From JBBRGG01 sp038240875 (GTDB taxonomy: Bacteria > Planctomycetota > Phycisphaerae > Phycisphaerales > UBA1924): a DNA stretch of 49,327 nt. The stretch is taken from the NCBI GenBank assembly GCA_038240875.1, contig JBBRGG010000002.1, positions 1 through 49,327 on the forward strand. The letters are read 5' to 3'. Below are positions 43,446 to 49,327 of this stretch, in pieces. Both the position numbers and the translations under genes were made by a program. The number at the start of each line of letters is the position of its first letter. The stretch's first letter is position 1. A model generated the notes under the pieces. The model did no database searches. It was not told the DNA's origin and saw nothing but the letters and a program-made list of their open reading frames with translations.

Positions 43446-43746
43446 AGTCGTTGCCTCTCTCGCGGCGTATACACGTCGAGCTTCGTTTGAAGCCTTGTGA
43501 GCGATGCGTACGCCGACTCTCTCTCTTACTCAAACTCGAACTGTCAATAGGTGCGCGGCAGACGTAGGTGTAGGCGGAATCGTGGCTGTGCAGGTGTAGC
43601 CAGATAGGGTAGAAGCAGCGAGGTGAAAAACCTAGGGCGAGATGTGGGAGATGCCAACGAATGGACGAAATGGTTGGTTCGGGCACATCGGCAATGCGCG
43701 GCGAAGGATCGGCTGTTGTGCCAGAACGTGCGATGGAGACTTGGGC
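43446..43746. other. Intergenic region upstream of aroA
   Basis: About 300 bases between aroA and the end of the GroES-like gene, both minus strand. I see no gene, hairpin or repeat of note. Confidence 0.5.
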
Positions 43747-44091
43747 TCAGGCATCGGAATCTTCAGCTTTGCGGAAGACGGCGACGACGTCTTCGACGGG
43801 AACAACGAAGAGTTTGTTGTCGCCCTCGAAATCGACAGGGATAGCGTGCTTGGGGTTGAAGAGGACGCGGTCGTAGCGTTTGATTGGGTATTCGCCTTCT
43901 TTTTCGATGAGAGCGGCGACGGCGACGACTCGGCCTGTGATGGTGGGGATTTCGATTTTGTCGGGGAGGTGGATACCGAGTTTGGTTTGCTTTTTGTCGT
44001 CGTCCTTGCGGATGAGGACGCGCTTGCCCAGGGGCTCGACGACTTCGAGGGCTGGGGGCTTGCCGCGTTTTGAGGGCTGAGTCTCGCTCAT
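43747..44091 (-). CDS. Divergent GroES-like co-chaperonin
   Basis: A 114-residue protein from ATG 44091 (the frame is open further upstream only because of the tandem repeat there). It shows the Cpn10 plan: VEPLGKRVLIRKDDDKKQTKLGIHLPD, TITGRVVAVAA, YDRVLFNPKHAIPVDFEGDNKLFVVPVEDVVAVFRK. It is longer than GroES at 31316, and its loop and tail differ, so it may be a specialised lid for one of the two GroELs, or act alone. It is isolated, divergent from apt. Confidence 0.82.
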   Translation of the reverse strand: MSETQPSKRGKPPALEVVEPLGKRVLIRKDDDKKQTKLGIHLPDKIEIPTITGRVVAVAALIEKEGEYPIKRYDRVLFNPKHAIPVDFEGDNKLFVVPVEDVVAVFRKAEDSDA

Positions 44092-44130
44092 GATGAGGGA
44101 TGGTACACCGGGCGTACGTGAGGAAGTGAA

Positions 44131-44190
44131 TAGGGCGGGCAGTAGGGCGGGCAGTAGGGCGGGCAGTAGGGCGGGCAATAGGGCGGGCAA
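44131..44190 (+). repeat. 12-base G-rich tandem repeat, five copies
   Basis: Units TAGGGCGGGCAG (three) and TAGGGCGGGCAA (two), exact within each sub-type. The plus strand carries repeated GGG-N-GGG-N5-GGG-N-GGG and so fits a G-quadruplex pattern. It lies in the divergent promoter region of the GroES-like gene and apt. Confidence 0.9.
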
Positions 44191-44316
44191 TTGCGGGCTC
44201 GATATGCTTGGTGCTGGGTAGGCGACCACACATCGCGTGTAACTTGAGTTGAACAGATCGAATAGGATGGAATGGAACAGCACAGTGGGGCTTGTCGCCC
44301 TGAAGCATGAGCACGC

Positions 44317-44838
44317 ATGGAACATTTAAAGTCGTACATTTTGGATGTCGCAGATTATCCCAAGCCTGGGATTATGTTCAAGGATTTCACGCCTTTGTTG
44401 GCGGATCCGAGGGCGCTGGCGTTGTCGGTAGAGTTGATGGCCAACCCATACCGAACGCAGCGGATTGATTTGGTTGCGGGTGCAGAGTCGCGTGGATTTA
44501 TCTTTGGGACAGCCGTGGCGCAGACGCTGAGCGCGGGGTTTATTCCACTGCGGAAGAAGGGGAAGCTACCACGAGCGGTGCGCGCAATTGAGTACGAGCT
44601 TGAGTATGGCACCGACCGAATCGAGATCCACGCGGATGCGATACCGGCGGGGGCACGAGTGTTGCTAGTGGATGACTTGCTCGCGACGGGTGGAACGCTG
44701 CGCGCGTGCACAACGTTGCTCGAACAGAGCGGCGCGAATGTGGTTGGCATCACAGTGCTGATCGAGTTAATGAGTTTGCACGGGCGTGCGAAGATTGACA
44801 CCAAGTATGACGTGCACGCGGTGCTGCGGTATAGCTGA
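44317..44838 (+). CDS. apt: Adenine phosphoribosyltransferase
   Basis: Purine salvage: adenine plus PRPP to AMP. The N-terminus ADYPKPGIMFKDFTPLL, the base-binding AGAESRGFIFG, RKKGKLPR, and the PRPP motif VLLVDDLLATGGT are intact. 173 residues, normal. It is divergent from the GroES-like gene and followed by pdxH after 136 bases. Confidence 0.96.
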   Translation: MEHLKSYILDVADYPKPGIMFKDFTPLLADPRALALSVELMANPYRTQRIDLVAGAESRGFIFGTAVAQTLSAGFIPLRKKGKLPRAVRAIEYELEYGTDRIEIHADAIPAGARVLLVDDLLATGGTLRACTTLLEQSGANVVGITVLIELMSLHGRAKIDTKYDVHAVLRYS

Positions 44839-44974
44839 GTGGAAAATAGCTTCTACTTTTTCGTTGTGAGTAAGCCGGATTGTGCGGCGAATCTGGCGTA
44901 GATTGGCGGCGAATCTGAAGGTGAGAATGTGCGCGTTGTGGGTTGTAGACGAGTGAATTAAGAGGATGCAAGCC

Positions 44975-45673
44975 ATGTCGATTGTCGCTGATCTGCTCAT
45001 GGGCGTAGTCAAAGGCGGGTTGCCTGATGAGCTGCCTATGAACCCGATGAGGATCGTGCGCGAGTGGTTTGATGATGCCAAGGCGAGCGAGAAGTATGAC
45101 GACCCCAACGCGATGTCGCTGGCGAGCGCGACGCTCGATGGCGCGCCTTCGTCGCGGATCGTACTGTGCAAGGCGATGGACGACACGCGGATTGTCTTCT
45201 ACACAAACTATGAAGGGCGCAAGGGACGCGAGATCCTCGCGAACCCGCGCGTGGCGGCGGTGTTTCACTGGCCTCATGCGAATCGGCAGGCACGAGTTGA
45301 AGGGATTGTTGAAGTAGGGATCGAGGCAGAGTCAGAGGCATACTTTGCGAGTCGGCCGATGTTGTCCAAGTTGGGTGCGTGGGCGAGCAGGCAGAGCGCG
45401 CCGATGGCGTCGCGATCAGATTTGGTGGATGCAGTTGGAGAAACGGTCGCTCGATTTGGCGAGGAACTCGCGATGCACCCTTCGGGGAGCACGATTCCTA
45501 AGCCGCCATTCTGGGGCGGGTTTCAGATCTTTCCCAATGCAGTAGAATTGTGGGCTGGGGCCAAGGGTGGCAGGCTGCACGATCGGGCACGCTGGACGCG
45601 GACGCTTGCCGGAACCAAGGGGTGTGATCCGAGCGGGTGGTCGGCGTGGAGCGCGACGCGGCTGTTTCCATGA
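44975..45673 (+). CDS. pdxH: Pyridoxamine 5'-phosphate oxidase
   Basis: FMN enzyme that makes pyridoxal 5'-phosphate. MSLASATLDGAPSSRIVLCKAMDD, FYTNYEGRKGREILANP, FHWPHANRQARVEG, the SKLGAWASRQSAP stretch and the C-terminal RLHDRARW are family motifs. ATG 44975 is preferred since AAGAGG lies 9 bases upstream; an ATG at 44966 directly abuts that site. 232 residues, slightly longer than Escherichia coli PdxH. Convergent with the mnh operon. Confidence 0.94.
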   Translation: MSIVADLLMGVVKGGLPDELPMNPMRIVREWFDDAKASEKYDDPNAMSLASATLDGAPSSRIVLCKAMDDTRIVFYTNYEGRKGREILANPRVAAVFHWPHANRQARVEGIVEVGIEAESEAYFASRPMLSKLGAWASRQSAPMASRSDLVDAVGETVARFGEELAMHPSGSTIPKPPFWGGFQIFPNAVELWAGAKGGRLHDRARWTRTLAGTKGCDPSGWSAWSATRLFP

Positions 45674-45705
45674 GGCTTGATTGGCGGGCGGGTTTGCACG
45701 AGCAA

Positions 45706-46104
45706 TCAGCGTGTCTGTGGTGGGTCGTGCGATGAAAGGCTTGGCGAGTCATCGTTAAGTTGATCGATGACGGTGCGGCGCGACGCTTGGACACCCATGC
45801 GGTGGGATGCTCGTGCGATTACGTGTGCGGCGACTGGCGCGGTCAGGAAGAGAAACACGATCGCGAGTGAGCCAGAAACTATGGCGTCAAGGGTCGCAAA
45901 GTGGACGATCGCGGCAAGCATGAGGAGTGCTACGCCAAGGGTGCCGGCCTTGGTCGCGGCTTGAATGCGGGTGTAAAGATCGGGCATGCGAGCCATGCCT
46001 ACGCCGCCCAAGAGGCAGAAGGTCGCGCCACAGATGAGGAGTGCGGATGTAGCTCCATCTTGCAGGAGTGAGGCGCTAAGGAGTGTGAGAGTGGCATCGT
46101 TCAC
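45706..46104 (-). CDS. mnhG: Mrp antiporter subunit G
   Basis: Small membrane subunit of the multi-subunit Na+(K+)/H+ antiporter. GVGMARMPDLYTRIQAATKAGTLGVALLMLAA and FLTAPVAAHVIARA are diagnostic. The GTG at 46104 is preferred because it overlaps the mnhF stop in GTGA; an ATG at 46131 in the same frame would overlap mnhF by 31 bases. Last gene of the operon; it carries a polar tail after the third helix. Confidence 0.93.
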   Translation of the reverse strand: MNDATLTLLSASLLQDGATSALLICGATFCLLGGVGMARMPDLYTRIQAATKAGTLGVALLMLAAIVHFATLDAIVSGSLAIVFLFLTAPVAAHVIARASHRMGVQASRRTVIDQLNDDSPSLSSHDPPQTR

Positions 46105-46445
46105 GAGCGCGCCTTTGGTGTTGGAGCACATTGTATGGGCGACGAACTAAGTTTCGGATCGTGCATGATGTTGTCACCCTTTGTGGTCAGAAGGTAGTAT
46201 CCCGCAGCGACCGTGCCGACAAAGAGCAGAAGCCCGAGCACGACGCACATCAGGAGATAGACCGGTTCGCCGGTGCTGATCGCGAAGATCGCGCTTGCGC
46301 CGATGGCGATGGTGCCGACGAGATCGAGGGCGATGATGCGATCGGCTAAACCGGGCCCTCGCGCGATTCGTAAGATTCCCAGGAGCGTGCCCAAAGCCAT
46401 GAGGACGCCTGCGATCCAGCTGGAAATAGTGAGGAGGTCGCTCAT
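46101..46445 (-). CDS. mnhF: Mrp antiporter subunit F
   Basis: A 114-residue three-helix subunit. LGILRIARGPGLADRIIALDLVGTIAIGASAIFA matches MnhF/MrpF. The C-terminal 35 residues are polar and longer than usual. It overlaps mnhE by ATGA and mnhG by GTGA, so translation is coupled. Confidence 0.93.
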   Translation of the reverse strand: MSDLLTISSWIAGVLMALGTLLGILRIARGPGLADRIIALDLVGTIAIGASAIFAISTGEPVYLLMCVVLGLLLFVGTVAAGYYLLTTKGDNIMHDPKLSSSPIQCAPTPKARS

Positions 46446-47026
46446 GGTTCGGCTTGGGCTTTCTGCGTCGGGGGTAGTTGGGATGTAGCGGGTAGATTGG
46501 TGATTACGCCGCCGCGTATTGCTTGGAGGACTCTTCGTTCGAAACCTAGTTTGATCTCCAGACGCAGCGCGTTTGCGTCATCGATACGCATCGCGTGGAT
46601 GTAAAGGATCGAGTTATCGAGGGAAACATCAACGCTGAGGGTGCCTGGTGTGAGCGTGATGAGATTGGCAAGGAGCGTGAGTTCGGCGTTGGACATTGGT
46701 TCCAAAGGGACTGCGACGATGCCGGGCCTGATGCGATTAAGGGGCATGATGGTGAAGTATGCCATCGTGATGTTGGCCTTAATGAGTTCATTGATGAAGA
46801 AGACCAAGAGCGCGAGCCAGTGATAGCAGGCGGCAGGAAGTCGAGAAAGTGAAATCGTGTTGAAGCGAGGCGAGTTGGCAGAAGTAGAACGCAGAACACG
46901 CACGTTGCAAGCACGAAGGATCAGCCAGCCGATGGCGACGCCGATGAGGATGTTGAGCGGCGCGAGCTCTTGGGTCGCTGCGACCCAGAGTGCGCCTAGT
47001 AGAAGGCACAGGACGTATGCTTTCAT
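46442..47026 (-). CDS. mnhE: Mrp antiporter subunit E
   Basis: A 194-residue subunit with N-terminal hydrophobic helices and the family segment NITMAYFTIMPLNRIRPGIVAVPLEPMSNAELTLLANLITLTPGTLSVDVS, then LYIHAM. It overlaps mnhD by ATGA at its start and mnhF by ATGA at its end. Confidence 0.93.
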   Translation of the reverse strand: MKAYVLCLLLGALWVAATQELAPLNILIGVAIGWLILRACNVRVLRSTSANSPRFNTISLSRLPAACYHWLALLVFFINELIKANITMAYFTIMPLNRIRPGIVAVPLEPMSNAELTLLANLITLTPGTLSVDVSLDNSILYIHAMRIDDANALRLEIKLGFERRVLQAIRGGVITNLPATSQLPPTQKAQAEP

Positions 47027-48681
47027 GGCGTTGGCTCCGGCGTGGATGGAGCAGGCTCGGAAGCGGGCAGCGAAAACGGAACATCATGCGAGGAGGTTTC
47101 TTGGTCGGTGTTGATGTTATTCGCGTCGCGCAACAGTTCGGCGGATTCGCTGCCGAGCACGGCTTTGACATACGCAGCGCGATCGAACGCGACTTCGCCA
47201 GCGCGGTTGCAGATGAGCATGATTGGGCCTGCGAAGATGCCGATGGCGACTGCGGCGAGCGTGAGCACCACACACGGCGCGACCATCGAGAGTGGTAGCT
47301 TTGGATATGGATTCACTTTGGCGGGAGCATGAAGATCATGATGCGTGTGATGCTCTTGGCCTGGGCGTTCTGGTGAACGCAGGAATCCTTCGGACCAGAG
47401 TTTGATCATGGAGTAGAGGGTGACGATGCTGGTGAGCAAAGCAGCGGCGACTGGCAGCCATGCCTGGGCTTCAAAGCCAGCCTTGATGATCGCGAGCTTG
47501 GCAACAAAGCCCGAGAGGGGCGGGATGCCCGCGAGTGCCATCGATGTAACGAGGAAGAGGATGCTGAGCGCGGGGCTTGTTGCGTATAAGCCACGGATGC
47601 CGGTTGCGTGAAGGTCGGTAGAGCCACGGACGCGTTCGACGAGCCCGGTGATGAAGAAGAGGTTTGTCTTGACGATGTTGTGGTGCACGATAAAGAGCAA
47701 CGCTGCGGCGAGCGCTTCGGGGGTGCCTATCGCAACGCCTAGGACCATGTACCCGACTTGCGAGATGGAATGAAAGACCAGAACGCGTCGGAACTCATAT
47801 TGGCTGGCGGCGCCGAGCACGCCGACGAGCATGGTGATGCTGGCGATTACCAGGAGCGTGTTGGTGAGCCAGAGTTCGCCTTGAAAGATGAGCGTAGTGG
47901 TGCGGAGTATGGCGAAGACGCCGACTTTAGTAAGTAGGCCAGCGAAGAGGCCGGAGATAGCCAATGGCGGCGTGTGATATGACGCGGGGAGCCAGAAGGA
48001 TAATGGGAATAAGGCGGCCTTGATGGAAAAGGCGAAGATGAGCAGTGCGCCGACTATGAGCAAAGGCGTGTGAATCGACTCTGGGGCGTTTGCGATACGG
48101 ACGGCAAGATCAGCCATGTTGAGCGTGCCAACGTAGCCATAGATGAGGCCTGCGCTGATGAGAAAGAGAGCTGAAGAGATGAGGTTGAGCGTGACGTACT
48201 TAAACGCGCCTTGAAGTTGGCGTTGAGCTCCGCCGAGTGAGAGGAGCACAAAGGAAGACATGAGTAAGACCTCAAACCAGACGTAAAGGTTGAAGAGGTC
48301 GCCGGTGAGGAACGCACCAGAAACGCCCGCGAGAAGGATAGAAATGAGTGGAAAGTAGAATCGATGTTGGCGTGCCGCGTCAACGGATTTGCGCGAATAG
48401 ATGATGGCGGCAAGGCCGGACCAGGACGCCATGAGCGCGAGGGTCGCGCCGAAGGGGTCGGCAACGATGGAGATGCCAACGGGACCGGTCCAGCCGCCGA
48501 CGTGCAAGACGCCGTGTCCGTGGGCGAGCGTTTCGAGAAGGAGTGCGGCGGCGGCAGCCATATGCGCGAGCGAGCCGATGAGCGCGATCAAGAAGGAGGC
48601 TCTTTTGATGCGCCAGGTGAGCACGCCGAGGATCGCGGCGGCGAGGGGAATGATGATTGGAAGTGCGGGAAGCAGGAGCAT
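47023..48681 (-). CDS. mnhD: Mrp antiporter subunit D (proton-channel homologue)
   Basis: A 552-residue membrane protein related to complex I antiporter-like subunits (NuoM/N). Many helices; GDLFNLYVWFEVLLMSSFVLLSLGG holds the conserved Glu, and further on KAALFPLSFWLPASYHTPPLAISGLFAGLLTKVGVF includes the conserved Lys. A polar C-terminal tail of about 45 residues (EPAPSTPEPTP end) extends beyond the last helix. Starts on the TAATG overlap with mnhC. Confidence 0.95.
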   Translation of the reverse strand: MLLLPALPIIIPLAAAILGVLTWRIKRASFLIALIGSLAHMAAAAALLLETLAHGHGVLHVGGWTGPVGISIVADPFGATLALMASWSGLAAIIYSRKSVDAARQHRFYFPLISILLAGVSGAFLTGDLFNLYVWFEVLLMSSFVLLSLGGAQRQLQGAFKYVTLNLISSALFLISAGLIYGYVGTLNMADLAVRIANAPESIHTPLLIVGALLIFAFSIKAALFPLSFWLPASYHTPPLAISGLFAGLLTKVGVFAILRTTTLIFQGELWLTNTLLVIASITMLVGVLGAASQYEFRRVLVFHSISQVGYMVLGVAIGTPEALAAALLFIVHHNIVKTNLFFITGLVERVRGSTDLHATGIRGLYATSPALSILFLVTSMALAGIPPLSGFVAKLAIIKAGFEAQAWLPVAAALLTSIVTLYSMIKLWSEGFLRSPERPGQEHHTHHDLHAPAKVNPYPKLPLSMVAPCVVLTLAAVAIGIFAGPIMLICNRAGEVAFDRAAYVKAVLGSESAELLRDANNINTDQETSSHDVPFSLPASEPAPSTPEPTP

Positions 48682-49076
48682 TAGTGTTGGTGCTCCGAAG
48701 TGGGCGTTGCTTCTGGCTCGAAGGCAGGTTCGATGTCTGTGATAGTCAGGTCATCGGTGTCGTCGGTGTTGGATGTTTTGAAGACACGGTTGATGAGCGC
48801 CATCATGAAGGCCAGGACCCCGAAGCTGATGACAATTGCGGTCAAAATGAGTGCTTGGGGGAGCGGGTCGGCGTGTGGCGTGGGTGGTGCGGTTTCGCCT
48901 GCGAGGACGATCGGAGGCGTCGCGCGAGTCAGCCCGCCAGCGGTAAAGATGACCAAGTTCGCGGCGTGCGAAAGCACAGACAGGCCTAGAAGCGTGTAAA
49001 CAAGGCTGCGACGGAGCAATAGGTAAATGGCAACTGCAAATAGAGTGCCTGTGAGAAGAGCCATCACCAGATTCAT
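48681..49076 (-). CDS. mnhC: Mrp antiporter subunit C
   Basis: NuoK-like subunit: GLSVLSHAANLVIFTAGGL and DPLPQALILTAIVISFGVLAFMMALINR are diagnostic. 131 residues with an acidic tail (TSNTDDTDDLTITD). Starts inside the end of mnhB (ATGA overlap). Confidence 0.94.
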   Translation of the reverse strand: MNLVMALLTGTLFAVAIYLLLRRSLVYTLLGLSVLSHAANLVIFTAGGLTRATPPIVLAGETAPPTPHADPLPQALILTAIVISFGVLAFMMALINRVFKTSNTDDTDDLTITDIEPAFEPEATPTSEHQH

Positions 49077-49327
49077 TGAGCCCTCCGGGTTTGCTTGTGC
49101 GGTTTCTGGTTCTGGTGCAGGTCTGTACTAGGGCGTGCTCGCACAGGAGTAATCACAAGTGGTCCGAGCAATGACACGACAAATTGCGATATGACGCCGA
49201 GGACCAGGAGGAATACTCCCACGTCAAAGAGCGTGGGCGTGCCGAGCTTGATCGGTTCTAGGGTTGGGATGGTGATAGAAGTCCACTTTGGTGCCATGAA
49301 GGGCCCGCCGAGAATTGGGCTGATGAA
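49073..49327 (-). CDS. mnhB: Mrp antiporter subunit B, C-terminal part (5' end beyond window)
   Basis: The reading frame is open to the window edge. The visible 84 residues read FISPILGGPFMAPKWTSI, then KLGTPTLFDVGVFLLVLGVISQFVVSLLG, the MnhB C-terminus. An internal ATG at 49297 is not a start, since conserved residues precede it. mnhA, or an A-B fusion, should lie just outside. Confidence 0.9.
   Translation of the reverse strand, partial: FISPILGGPFMAPKWTSITIPTLEPIKLGTPTLFDVGVFLLVLGVISQFVVSLLGPLVITPVRARPSTDLHQNQKPHKQTRRAQ

Noticed and set aside
44092..44325. N-terminal extension of the GroES-like protein with Leu-Pro-Ala-Leu repeats
   Set aside because: The frame stays open only because the 12-base repeat is a multiple of three; the conserved protein starts at 44091.
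1..49327. tRNA, rRNA or known riboswitch
   Set aside because: Intergenic stretches were scanned by eye for T-loop (GGTTCGAATCC-like) and ribosomal words; none was convincing. A covariance search would be decisive.

Overview
The window reads as a chromosomal piece of a Gram-negative planctomycete, most likely of the class Phycisphaerae. This is an inference from several signs: lipid A and heptose genes (lpxK, hldE), a pseudopilin whose N-terminus has the LLPALGKARASARQ form common in that group, several chaperonin paralogues, a zinc-ribbon membrane protein with a C-x2-C-x-Y-x-L-R-G-L motif, sparse Shine-Dalgarno sites and moderately high GC coding bias. No rRNA, tRNA or CRISPR array was found.

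Layout. 1-7.4 kb: a partial polysaccharide-export lipoprotein, lipA, an HD-GYP protein, a PPK2 kinase, a prolyl oligopeptidase fused to a heavy-metal-associated domain, and a GNAT acetyltransferase. 7.4-13.2 kb: a CDGSH protein, a lone MoxR ATPase, a zinc-ribbon membrane protein, a small metallopeptidase and SppA. 13.3-17.4 kb (minus): an envelope operon maf - membrane protein - lpxK - hldE. 17.5-24 kb: nitrilase-family amidase, secreted esterase, serS and an FHA-GspE ATPase. 23.8-28.4 kb (minus): nuoA, a DUF2752 protein, two related lipoproteins, an unknown GT-B-like protein and a low-molecular-weight tyrosine phosphatase. 28.9-36.6 kb (plus): a chaperone cluster groEL1 - small orf - groES - groEL2 - dnaJ - grpE, followed by an FmdB-type zinc ribbon and acpS. 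36.6-40.6 kb: a secreted unknown protein, a RidA protein and a pseudopilin with a long leader. 40.7-42.0 kb: a REP-associated tyrosine transposase (RAYT) embedded in many palindromic repeats. 42-46 kb: aroA, a second GroES-like gene, apt and pdxH. 45.7-49.3 kb (minus): an Mrp Na+/H+ antiporter operon, mnhB-C-D-E-F-G, cut by the window end.

The most striking system is the RAYT/REP locus. The gene at 41032-41613 lies between two nearly identical 104-base repeats. Each pairs a type A palindrome with a type B palindrome in opposite orientation, followed on the right by a five-copy 63-base array and preceded on the left by a 21-base half-repeat array. Types A and B share one 25-base hairpin plan whose middle stem triplet changes on both arms together. 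Further copies lie 34 kb and 22 kb away, at 6788 and 18470, each inside a longer dispersed repeat. Other unusual items are the metal-binding-domain/prolyl oligopeptidase fusion, sigma-54-like promoter sequences before groEL1, a G-rich 12-base tandem repeat in a divergent promoter region, and low-complexity inserts in otherwise conserved enzymes.
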